From NCBI GenBank assembly GCA_900175165.2, contig FWWN02000272.1:9564-26063 (forward strand): a DNA stretch of 16,500 nucleotides. The letters run 5' to 3'. The position numbers were made by a program, and so were the translations under genes. Origin of the DNA: Rhizomucor pusillus. Its lineage: Eukaryota > Mucoromycota > Mucoromycetes > Mucorales > Lichtheimiaceae. Shown here piece after piece: positions 1-10,444 of the stretch; position 1 is the stretch's first letter, and each line of letters opens with the position of its first letter. The notes below the pieces were generated by a model. That model did not search any database. It was not told the DNA's origin and was given only the letters and a program-made list of their open reading frames with translations.

Positions 1-1
1 C

Positions 2-130
2 TTGAGTTCACAGGAATCTCACAACAACGCAGTAAAGTCAGAAATGCCTCGACGAAGCACACGAAGCAAGACGGTGGTTGCGCCTCCACTCGGATCCTGG
101 CTAGCATACACGAACAAACTGGCACGATAA
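2..130 (+). CDS. 3' end of an unidentified protein-coding gene (partial)
   Basis: Reading frame 2 is open from the left edge and closes with TAA at 128-130. It encodes about 42 residues ending in a basic, hydrophilic stretch with RRSTRSKTVV followed by APPLGSWLAYTNKLAR. A pyrimidine-rich and then A-rich stretch follows (about 160-260), as expected for a 3' UTR. The seipin gene ends at 382 on the other strand, so the two genes would be convergent. No domain can be recognised in so short a piece. Frame 1 is also open to about 231 but reads into low-complexity pyrimidine-rich sequence and looks less like a protein. The rest of the gene lies outside the window. Confidence 0.4.
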   Translation: MSSQESHNNAVKSEMPRRSTRSKTVVAPPLGSWLAYTNKLAR

Positions 131-381
131 TAATCATGTGCTATTGCTGCATTTCATTCTGTTTTCCCTTCCTTTCCCCTTCTTTTAACCCTACATTTGC
201 AAAACTCGCTTGTTACAATTTAAAGACGTAAATTAAAAGAAAGAAAAAAAGAAAGTAAAAGGATGTCTGTTATGCATTCGGGAAGGAGTTAATACATATA
301 TGGCACAGAGATGAGTGAGAGGGGATATGCGACAAAGGATGGGTGATAGGAGAAGAGGGGAATATTCACGCATATTTGAGA

Positions 382-1729
382 TTATTCGCTTTCGTGATCA
401 TTATCGGTCGCAGATGCAACATCGTCTAGTTGATTATTATCCTCTTCTTGTCCTTTCTCTTGTTGTTGGAGTAACCGCTGCTGTCGTTGTTCTTCTTGCA
501 ATTCTTCGAATGCAGAGTGCAAAGCATTCCACAAGTTCTGTCCAAAGAACCGCCAGGCGATGGCTGCGCATATAAGCTCGATAATGATAAACATGACAAT
601 AAATCCAAGCGCAGTAACGATCCTGCGATGGTACATGAAGTAGCGAAGGCCACGAAAGTCTGCCATGAGTCGAATTTCAGCGTCGTATATTTGCAGCCGA
701 GGGTTGGAGATGGCGATGGTTGCTTGGGTGACAGCCTTAGACTGCAAGGGATTTAGAGGTAAATATATATTTTAAGCCGAGGACGATACTGCAATATCGT
801 TGAGTAATTACCTTGTGCTCTACAAAGTCTTCAATGATAGGCACGGTGATGACTTGGCTTTCTTCTGTCAATCCAACGAGCAGCGGCAACGCCTTTGCAA
901 ATACATGCAGCACGCGCTGTGCTTTTGACTGGTATCTCAAGATCGCTGGTCTGCTTGAATGAACGACCGTGTCGCCTTCGCGTGTTTGCAGCCATGTCTG
1001 GACCATAAAGTTGCCCAGATCAAAATTGATATCTGAAGTGGGTACATGCAGCCGCACAAACACGTCGTATGTCTGTTCGTGGCGCAGAGGCTGATGTGAC
1101 AATGCATAATTCTTAGTATTTCCAAGGTGTGTTATTTTTTCTTAAAACCAAAAACTTACATTGTAAGGCTGACCTTGGGCCAAATCGACCATCGCCAGCG
1201 GCCCCTCGTCAACGTTATGCTGGTACTGAAAATAGATGGGTTCAATATGTGCAGTGCGGGGCACATATTGCCTGTAGAATGCGAGGTACGCAGCTACGCT
1301 GGTCAGGACCACCCACAGCACAAGAATGACGATCGTGACCGATTTGATCATTGTCTTTTGTGCCTTTGGTGCAAACACGACTCGCAGGACGGGTGTCACC
1401 AGTTTCTTGATGAGATTGGCGACCATGACCACAGCCGGGTTCCAAGGCGCAGGTTCTGGTTTTTGCTGCTCACTGTCTTCGTCTTCAATGTTGTTGTTGT
1501 TGTTGTTGTCTTCCACACGTTGATGAATGAGAGGCGCTTCATCGTCGGCGGTGTCGACATCGTTGAATGCTGGCGTTGAAGGAACGACTTGAAAGTTGTT
1601 ATCCGACTAGAACATAAAAGACGTCAGTCTCTCGAGTATTCGGCGGGCAGGTGTTGTAATGAGATAAAAACCTACAGACGTTTCCTCTGGACGCCGCGCT
1701 CTGCTGTTGCTGCTGGTGGTTGAAGCCAT
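382..1729 (-). CDS. Seipin, ER lipid-droplet assembly protein
   Basis: Four exons are inferred: 1729-1676, 1606-1160, 1090-812 and 741-382, all joined in phase 0, giving 379 residues. Introns start GTAGGT, GTAAGT and GTAATT and end TAG, CAG and CAG. Residues 1-100 are a hydrophilic, Asn/Glu-rich cytosolic part. TM1 lies at about 106-128. The lumenal domain shows seipin signatures: YDVFVRLHVP, a lipid-droplet-facing NFDLGNFMVQTWL helix, SRPAILRYQS, then DFRGLRYFMYHRR just before TM2 (about 300-322). The tail is Glu/Gln-rich and acidic. Seipins oligomerise in the ER at contacts with nascent lipid droplets and guide triacylglycerol and phospholipid partitioning. The length lies between yeast Sei1/Fld1 and human BSCL2. 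The family call is strong; the exact N-terminus is less certain. An AAC repeat (about 1490-1510) encodes an Asn run. Confidence 0.9.
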
Positions 1730-2006
1730 GTGGAAAGAAAAATGGTGGGATGCAACCACGCAGAAACTTTACGTCGCACGGACCCGGCAGCAGTAATCAT
1801 GTGAAATTCAAGTTTCAGGTCTCTCTAATTTACTCTGTATTCTGTATAGGTAAAGCTATTTATTATCCCATCAAAAATGACATTATTAGCACACATCAGC
1901 TATTTATTTAGCGAGGGAAGGTTTAGATAGGTGGAGGGATTGGAAAAGGTTGTTCCAGACCATTGCTAGGGAAATAAACAGGCAAAAGTTCTAAGGAGAC
2001 TACGCA
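1730..2006. promoter_or_regulatory. Intergenic: seipin upstream region and macro-gene 3' UTR
   Basis: This 277-bp stretch lies between the seipin start codon and the stop codon of the macro-domain gene, both on the - strand. It is AT-rich near 1850-1920. A short + strand frame at 1720-1911 is open but resembles nothing. No clear TATA box stands out; an A/T-rich TAATAAATAG on the - strand (about 1856-1865) is a weak candidate. Confidence 0.3.
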
Positions 2007-3162
2007 TTAGTTCTCGATATTTACATGGCAAATTTTGTATAACTTACGGCTGTAAATTGACTGATCGTTTGCGGTGTAAGTGCAGAATAGGACCTTGTCA
2101 AACTGGGGGGCACACATGTTCAAATTATCAAGCATGTGGGATTGATGCGAAAAGAATTGAATGCCACACGTACCGAGTCTTTGCCGGACACGAGGTTTCG
2201 TTCAAGATAAGCGCGCACGTTGGATAAGGCAATGTTGGCTGCCGTTTCATGGTCAAATCCAAAAGCTCCCGTTGCTATGCAGGGAAACACGATTGTGCGC
2301 GCATTGTGGAGCTCGCACAACTCCATACATTTCTGATAGCAGCTTGCTAGAATACGTCGGTCCTGGTTGGTCGGCCCCACCGTGGATATTATAACTGCGT
2401 GGTAAAAGAGTATATGTCATTTCTGCAAGATTTCTCTATCAACACAGAAACCATTCATGTTTACATCTTGCCGGTGAATTGAATCCTAAATTTTTGAAAG
2501 AAATGAGGATGGCTAAATACATATATACCTCGAAAACGAAACATTTTTGCCTCATACCGTCAGTTATTTTAGCATCCTGTAGAAACGAGAAAACAAGAAT
2601 ATAAGTATTTTTTCTTTTTCCTCTTTTGCTTAATCCTGTTGACGAGAGAACTTACGCCTGGTTCACAATATCTAATCTCCTCAAGTTTCTGGTAAAGCTC
2701 TGGTCCTGCTGCCCTGTGCAACCCAGAATTGTTCAATTGTCCTGCGTTGTTCATTGCTCCTTCGCTCTTTGATCTTACATGTGCACGGCATTGTTGACTA
2801 AAATGTAGTACAAATAGATAGAAAGATAGGCTGGATCAATATACAGCTTAATGCTCCAAAATAAGAGTACGTACCAGCACCTCCGGGCGTCAGGTGTCTG
2901 TTCGTTGCTGTCACTATTGTCGCAATTTAGTCAATGCTTCAAATTCACGCTCCGTAGGCTTATGACTTACCAATGACATCGGCGTGTACAACTGCAATGT
3001 TCCCGGTGCTATAATCCAGTTAGTAATACGTTGTGACGCGCAACACCACCTCCGGTTGATATCAACTTACACTAGGCCGACTTTGCCGGCCAGGTTATTA
3101 TTCAAAGCTCTTCGTTCGTTTTGTGCTCGGATAGCAGCTCCAGGAGAACCAAATGCAACCAT
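2007..3162 (-). CDS. Macro-domain (ADP-ribose-binding / MacroD-like) protein
   Basis: Nine exons are inferred: 3162-3071, 3008-2971, 2913-2875, 2797-2779, 2713-2656, 2576-2558, 2485-2465, 2394-2174 and 2102-2007 (92, 38, 39, 19, 58, 19, 21, 221, 96 nt). They join to 603 nt and 200 residues. The spliced product follows a macro domain from end to end: KVGLVTGNI (27-35), VHADVIV, TNRHLTPGGAVNNAVHMAAG, DAKITDGFNSPARF, STVGP, FPCIATGAFGF and a final DKVLFCTYT strand. MacroD enzymes bind ADP-ribose and remove it from proteins or O-acetyl-ADP-ribose. Here the Asn (48) and His (62) equivalent to MacroD2 N92 and H106 are present, but the D102 position is Asn (58). The frame is also open upstream to an ATG at 3336, which could add 58 residues. 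The gene is divergent from the cap methyltransferase. Confidence 0.82.
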
Positions 3163-4895
<1,733 letters not shown>

Positions 4896-5107
4896 AAGAA
4901 AATGTTTCTAAAAGATGTCATCCATTAAAGCATTTCAATACATTACAATATATAGTCATGTAGAAATGAGATTTCCATTTTAAATCATCTTTGTGATTTC
5001 CATAGTATAATAATAATAACAATAAACATTACGTTATCGAAGAAGATGCAAGCATCCTCGCCTACAACTAGCGAAAGTGTATCTACTTGTAAGGATATTG
5101 GAACAAT
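4896..5107. terminator. Convergent 3' UTR region with possible poly(A) signal
   Basis: Only 212 bp separate the cap-methyltransferase stop from the Kre9-like stop on the other strand. An AATAAA hexamer lies at 5021-5026 on the + strand inside an AT-rich stretch of TAA repeats, suitable as a poly(A) signal for the methyltransferase. The 3' UTRs of the two genes probably overlap or nearly do. Confidence 0.35.
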
Positions 5108-6042
5108 TTATGCCATCACGGCACCTAGAATGAATAGAGGAATGGCTACTGCAAAAGCGTTCGAGTTGAAGGCTATTGCTGCAACGTTTGTAGTCTCCGA
5201 GGACTGACTGCTTAGCGAAGCACTTGCTGATAACGATAAGGAGCCCGTGGTTAGATTCCGGGAATTGGTAACTGGAGAAGCCGAGGAAGCCGCGGAGGAG
5301 CCACTGCTAATTGCAGAAGCTGAAGGCGTGACAACAGCCGGAGAGGAAGCAGTAATGGCAGAAGATGAGGCACTACCAGATCCGCCAGTGATAGAGAATG
5401 CACCGCTGTAAGAGTACAACCTGAATAATATCCCAAATGCAAAATGTTATACGATTCTGCTGGAATTGGTAAAATCTCACAAAAGGACTTACGTTGTACT
5501 GCCAGTATTGTCCAAATAGATCAATTGCAGCGAATAAGATTGGTCTGGCGAAAGGTCGGAAGGAACCTTTTCCTCGGCATGAGTTGCTGTTTCATTGAAG
5601 AATGTGATGTGCAATGTTACACGCAAAACTCACCGTCCAGTCGTACCAGCCGGTCGTTCCATCGCTCACTTGGATGCTGTACCCTGTGGGTTGCATCGTG
5701 AGAGGATCGTTCCCCTGCAGCACCTTGATTTCTACAGACTGGTCAAGTCCATTGATCCATGCTACACGACGGAAGCGTTAGTCAAGGAACTGAAGCCATT
5801 GCTCTCCAATTTGAGTAAGACAATACTTGCTTATTTTGCCACTACATTTAAATGCAGCAATTGACAAAAGTTAGAGAGAATACAGCACTGCAATTGCTCT
5901 CTGCTTATGCTTACGTCGAGCCAGCCTTCCAAACAGTTCCATTGAGTGGCGAGGTGAAGTAAAATGGCATGTCTTGCGCGGATACGAAAGCCAAAAGTGT
6001 GGCTAGGAGAATGGCCAGCAAAGCGTTGTTCTTATTCATCAT
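5108..6042 (-). CDS. Kre9/Knh1-like Ser/Thr-rich GPI-anchored cell-wall protein
   Basis: Five exons are inferred: 6042-5915, 5841-5831, 5761-5634, 5566-5493 and 5420-5108 (128, 11, 128, 74, 313 nt), 217 residues. Residues 1-23 form a signal peptide (hydrophobic LLAILLATLLAFVSA). The N-terminal domain has the Kre9/KNH pattern: PLNGTVWKAGSTGKITW, then GYSIQVSDGTTGWYDWTVPS and a SYSLQLIYLDN strand. About 80 Ser/Ala/Thr-rich residues follow, then a C-terminal hydrophobic segment (about 202-217) typical of a GPI-anchor signal. Such proteins act at the plasma membrane or wall and are linked to beta-1,6-glucan assembly. The 11-nt exon is needed to complete GKITW and is followed by a GCAAGT donor, so this intron would be GC-AG. 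The exon-4 acceptor is uncertain by six nucleotides (after GAG or after AAAAG, both in frame). Confidence 0.82.
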
Positions 6043-6099
6043 GCTCAGTGTGAATAGAAGAAAGAAAAGATTATACAAGTTTTACGGTGTGCGACAAGG

Positions 6100-6107
6100 T
6101 ATTTATA
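6100..6107 (-). promoter_or_regulatory. TATA box of the Kre9-like gene
   Basis: TATAAATA reads on the - strand about 58-65 bp upstream of the start codon at 6042, a suitable position for a core promoter with a short 5' leader. Confidence 0.6.
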
Positions 6108-6966
6108 GCTGAAGACGAGCGCCCGGGTAATAATACCATTGTATCATCGAGATGGCCTTTGTGAATTGCCCTTCCAGGACACTCCTTAACATCGTTTTCA
6201 ATTTGACCCTCTTTAAATCCTTTACCACCAGGCATCTATTACTTTTGTAGCTACACCGTACCCCCTTCTCCTTTTGCTGTCCACTTGTCAGTGATACCAT
6301 ATGGCTCCCCTCTCAATTACATGCAAAGATGAAAGCAGCAACCCTTGTGCAATTCTCTTGTGCCCTGTTTTCCAGAAGTTGAATTTGCGTAACAGTGTAT
6401 CTTTTCTTTGCACGTGAGATCAAAACGTGATGATATCGCTCATGGCGGGAAACTTGCTCCTCTGCCCGTTAATTCGGGACATCGACACACACACTCCCCT
6501 TGAATTTGGACATAGTAAGTTTAATCGTTGTTATCCTTTAGATCAACAACGATTATTCCCCTTCTTTGCTCGATTTTAGAAACAGCATCCTGGGTCAAGG
6601 AGAAGTATGACAGGATCACTACTTGTTAGGAACAATTGTTATTAATTAAAAAATCAGGCGGCGGCAGTGACAAGGATGTAGAAGATCGAAAAGAGTGATC
6701 CAAACGTAAAAGTTCATCCTTCCATCTCTGTTGTTGTCTTATCTCTGACATGTATTGTTTGTGTTTCTGGCAAAATATCACAATCTACAATTTCCTGAAT
6801 ATGTAACTAGGGTGCTTTTGAGGGATAGATTGCTTATTGACATTCAATGCGCGATGTCCAAATATTCGTGGATTGGTACATGTCTGGTAAGCATCGGTTT
6901 GGTGTTCTTCCACTATCGAGTCAAGTAAACCACGTCGCGGTCGATGTTGAGCATGATCCATACTCT
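6108..6966. other. Intergenic region without a supported gene
   Basis: This 859-bp stretch lies between the Kre9-like promoter and the stop codon of the Apc13-like gene. It should hold the upstream control region of the Kre9-like gene and the 3' UTR of the Apc13-like gene. Small - strand frames at 6103-6300 and 6785-6994 show no recognisable domain. A perfect 11-bp inverted repeat lies at 6522-6555. I saw no tRNA or other RNA gene. Confidence 0.5.
6522..6555. repeat. Perfect 11-bp inverted repeat
   Basis: TAATCGTTGTT at 6522-6532 is the exact reverse complement of AACAACGATTA at 6545-6555, with a 12-nt spacer. It could form a hairpin or be a symmetrical protein-binding site. It lies in a gene-free stretch and is not linked to a mobile element that I can see. 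Confidence 0.6.
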
Positions 6967-7188
6967 TCACTCTGCTACTGGATTGTAATTCCATACAAAT
7001 TGCCGGCCCTTTCCTGATTTCTTGATCTTGGGTTCTGTTTCATGATCTTGAACTGGATGGGTTTCTTCTGGCAAAACAATGAGCTTTTCAGGTAGCTTTG
7101 TGCGCGGCCATTGATCGCCTGGCTTGCCGTCTGCGAGGATGCGCAACAGGGATTGATCGTGGTGGTAGTATGTAAAACAGCTGTCCAT
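6967..7188 (-). CDS. Probable anaphase-promoting complex subunit Apc13
   Basis: A single exon of 73 residues begins at ATG 7188 and ends TGA at 6967. It starts MDSCFTYYHH, like the MDSxFTYxH start I recall for fungal Apc13. It then has WPRTKLPEKLIVLPEE (27-42), resembling the family's WRxDKLPxExIxVPxE block, and PVQDHE. Near the C-terminus QFVWNYNP offers a Trp where Apc13 has its W-x-D/N-L motif. The length is close to the 74 residues of human ANAPC13. Apc13 is a small structural subunit that stabilises TPR subunits of the APC/C ubiquitin ligase. A pyrimidine-rich TTCTCAG just upstream of the ATG could be an acceptor of a 5' UTR intron. A + strand overlap and a second frame (6785-6994) are not explained. 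The identification rests on motif memory in a short protein. Confidence 0.5.
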   Translation of the reverse strand: MDSCFTYYHHDQSLLRILADGKPGDQWPRTKLPEKLIVLPEETHPVQDHETEPKIKKSGKGRQFVWNYNPVAE

Positions 7189-7777
7189 GGAATTTGCTGA
7201 GAAGGAAAAGAGGAGGAACAATACACTTTATTCGGCAGCTGATGAACACAAATTCTCGCGTGCAGCAGCAGTGCACGTTCGCCGCCGCTCTCTTTTTGTT
7301 GCGTTGCAATGCATATTGGCGGGTTTCGGTATACGAAATGGTGAATATATACTCGAGGATCAAAACTCGTATCCTCTCCTTTCTACTGGACTGCTGCCAA
7401 ATAAGCCATTTAAAGGCGGAATTGTATTACTTTGAAACCACTCTCCATTTCGGGCTGTCATGCACGCTGTTCGCGTCGCTTTTTGAAATAAGACATTGAC
7501 AGACAGTTCGTTGGTGCCTTTGGAGATCATATTCAGTGTATGCAGTGCAGCGAGAAGATATACACAAGTATTTTATATATGCACTCGTTTCGGATGCAAG
7601 CAAGGAACACAGCAAAAATGCATTTCTCCACAGCTGTACTGTATCATCATCCCACCACTGTTGTCAAGCAGAAATCTCACCGTTTGCTCAGATTTGAGTT
7701 CCCGCTCCTCGCTGGCACCAAAGTATCGTGGGCCAACATCCTTCCTTTTTTTCTCTCGACTTCATCATTCCACGATT
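7189..7777. promoter_or_regulatory. Divergent region between the Apc13-like gene and the phosphoesterase-RRM gene
   Basis: This 589-bp region should hold both promoters. On the - strand a TATATATTC element (about 7342-7350) lies about 155 bp upstream of the Apc13-like ATG. On the + strand TTTATATATG (about 7571-7580) lies about 200 bp upstream of the phosphoesterase ATG, and a CT-rich run (7741-7770) directly precedes it, a common feature of fungal core promoters. Several open frames on both strands show no domain and look fortuitous. Confidence 0.4.
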
Positions 7778-10175
7778 ATGAACGGCAGTCCCATTCCATC
7801 AGCGCCAAGTGCCTCTCCGCAACACAATGGGGTCCATTTGATGTCCGTAGAGGGCAAACGAATCCTTTGCACGGCGGACGTGCGAGGTATGCAAGTTGGA
7901 TACGCTCGTTGCAACGTAACCTCTCCCCTCTCGAAGCTCAGGGCTCACTTTGACATTTACAGGCAACATCTCGCAACTCAACCAACTCGCACGCGAAACG
8001 CACGCCGACTATATTATACACACAGGCGACTTTGGCTTCTACGGTAAATTTTGCAAAGAGATATATGGACAACGTGTGGTTTTGTCGTTCCTTGATTGAC
8101 GCGTAGTCACTCGTAATTGATAGATCGATCCAGTTTGGAGCGTATTAGCGATAGGTAAGCTTTCACAGTAGTATTTGTAGCTACCAGTACTCACATTGTC
8201 GGATAGGACCTTGAAGCATCTCGTTCAGTACAGCACATTAATACCACCGACCGTGCGCAAACGTCTGTCTACCTCACCGATCGACCAAGTACGCCGCACG
8301 ATTGATCAATCACCTCAACCTTTTCTTTCCGAGTTCCCGGACTTTCTTGCTGGCGAAAAGTTACTCGATGTACCTGTTTACGCCGTATGGGGTGCCTGCG
8401 AGGATGTTGTCGTGCTGGAAAAGTTCAGATCACGAGAATACCAGATACACAATCTGTTCATCTTGGACGAGGCAACAACGTACGTTCTCGAAGTCGGCGG
8501 TGTGAGCTTGAGATTGTTTGGTCTCGGCGGTGCAGTCGTGCAGCACAAATTATTTGACAACGGAGAAGGTTTATTGGAATATCGCCCGTGTTTATATGGA
8601 AAGGCTGACCCGTGACCTATCATATCCAGGTTCCGACACTATTGCTGGCGGTCAAGGTACCATGTGGACCACAGCGCTGCAAATCGGTGAATTGGTCGAA
8701 ACTGCACAGGAGGTAACAGAGAAAAAAATGCGTATCAATGTCGGCGTATTGGTGACGAATGGATTCCAGGTGTACGATCCCACAGAGACCCGCGTTCTCG
8801 TTACACACGCAAGCCCCGGTCGTGAAGGTTTGCTTGCACAGCTCGCATTAGTGCTGAGAGTACGTTGAAGCGTGGAGAGCGGAGAGCACATTGATCGGAG
8901 TGCACTGATGAGTTGTTCATGGTTTACAGGCAGATTTTACGATTTCCGCTGGCCTGCATTTCCGATACGGTATTTCCTACAACGAATTCTCTTGTCAACC
9001 CGACCAGGAGCATTACCGCAACCGATTGTTACAATCTCAGCGAAGCTTTATGCAGCTATGGGAAGCTATCAAGGATCAAGTAGAAAGCTACGTCGAGTAA
9101 GTTATTGCGTTGAAAAATGGATACATGAATAATATATCTGATGCAACGAGTAGCGATCGGCAAGCTGCGCTGCTGCAAAACGCACTGAGTGTGGTGAGGA
9201 GAGTACCGCCGTCTGTGCGCGCTCCAGGACAACCTGAAATGCTCTCACAATTTGCTCCACCCGATCGTGACGAACAAGCGTTTAAAAACATGTGGAATTT
9301 CAACTTGCCCGACGCTGCCTATGGCTGGGTGCTCTTAAACATAAATGACGGCAGAGTCAGCGCAGAAACACGCTCACAAGGCTTCAACTTTTCATACCGC
9401 AAGACAAATGCACAAATCCCACAAACGTCCTCACCAGCCATGTCTACCACCGGCATTATCCCTCCAGGCACTAATATTTCTATGGGAGGAGGATCATTAG
9501 AACAGAAACCAAACGAGTGGCAGCAAAATGCCGTTGAGCCTCGACCATCATCTGCCGAAAACGATTGGAAGGACAATGCAAGCGTCAAAGATAGTCCTAA
9601 TCCAAACAGAAACTCAAAACGGATGAGCGTGGCAAGTATCTTACATCACCGCTGCTGGATCTATGCTGAAAAATACTCATACATTACAATATCTTTTAAT
9701 AGCAACGGAACCCTTACGCAGTGTTTGTTGGTGGCATCGTTAATAATAATGTAAATGAAGAAGATATCCGTGAATTTTTCGGTCGCGAGACTGTATGTTT
9801 GCTACTGCTTGAACGCTAGGGCGTGAATCTAACATGTGCATTTAGGTCACAGCCGTCAGATTCCCACTAGATCAGACAACACAGCTCCCCAAGTCACACT
9901 GCTATGTTGATTTCACTGACCCGATAGCGCTGGAGAACGCCTTGATGAAGAATGGCCAGGTAAGATAGAATAATATTTTTAAGTACAGCGGATCCATGCT
10001 AACTGTGACGAAGATTCTGAAGGACAACAAATTGGTGATAAACCGACCTAACCAGCCTGATGGTCGAAACCGTGGAGGTCGCAACGGCCGTGGCCGCAGC
10101 TATCGAGGTGGACGAGCGGGCGACAATGTCAATAGAAATAGCACACGCGAACCATCCACCATCTCCGAAGTCTGA
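7778..10175 (+). CDS. Metallophosphoesterase-like (DUF2433-like) protein with C-terminal RRM and RGG tail
   Basis: Eleven exons are inferred: 7778-7886, 7963-8043, 8124-8154, 8207-8568, 8630-8712, 8770-8859, 8930-9096, 9154-9635, 9722-9792, 9846-9959 and 10014-10175, giving 583 residues. Residues 27-270 resemble a calcineurin-type phosphoesterase: [10 protein letters not shown] (29-38), [10 protein letters not shown] (54-63), VWGACED (134-140, in place of GNH[D/E]), [10 protein letters not shown] (233-242) and SAGLHFRYG (258-266). This matches my memory of the fungal DUF2433 family. Residues 300-465 are Pro/Ser/Asn-rich linker. Residues 469-540 form an RRM (MFVGGI as RNP2, KSHCYVDF as RNP1), followed by an Arg/Gly-rich tail. 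Together these suggest an RNA-associated role; substrate and activity are unknown. Exon borders at 9154 and 9722 have alternatives. Confidence 0.82.
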
Positions 10176-10444
10176 TTGTTCCCTCACTGCTCGCCACCGT
10201 ATCATAACCTACCTACATCATTTGTTTATTTCCTCTCTAAAATCTACCTGTCCAGTGTGTTGTTCTTCCTTTTTTATAAAAAAGTGCTACTTTCTTTACA
10301 GAAGAGCCTCAATCCATCCTTTGAACATGAAAATATGATATTTAATCATTCTTCATTGACTCGTCCACATTTACATCTTGTTCGGCAAGACAGCGGCGGG
10401 ATCAACGATAGGGAACCGCCCTAGGGAGAACTGGAACAGGCATT
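10176..10444. other. Convergent 3' UTR region
   Basis: This 269-bp AT-rich stretch separates the stop codons of the phosphoesterase-RRM gene (+) and the beta-barrel gene (-). No gene is supported here and no clear AATAAA was found. Confidence 0.4.

Noticed and set aside
1485..1512. AAC/GTT trinucleotide repeat as a microsatellite of interest
   Set aside because: It simply encodes an Asn run in the disordered seipin N-terminus; such runs are common in fungi.
1127..1579. 150-codon + strand frame opposite seipin exon 2
   Set aside because: It lies across a well-supported exon-intron border on the other strand and its sequence (His/Asp and Val runs) is the shadow of seipin codons.
2569..2754. 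- strand frame starting MNNAGQLNNSGLHRAAG
   Set aside because: Its first 14 residues are intronic: the 19-nt exon at 2797-2779 supplies the conserved VNNAVH, joined to the AAGPEL part by the acceptor at 2714.
7496..8047. 183-codon + strand frame reaching upstream of the phosphoesterase ATG
   Set aside because: The part before ATG 7778 crosses a CT-rich promoter-like run and has no protein signature; the part after 7886 reads through an intron.
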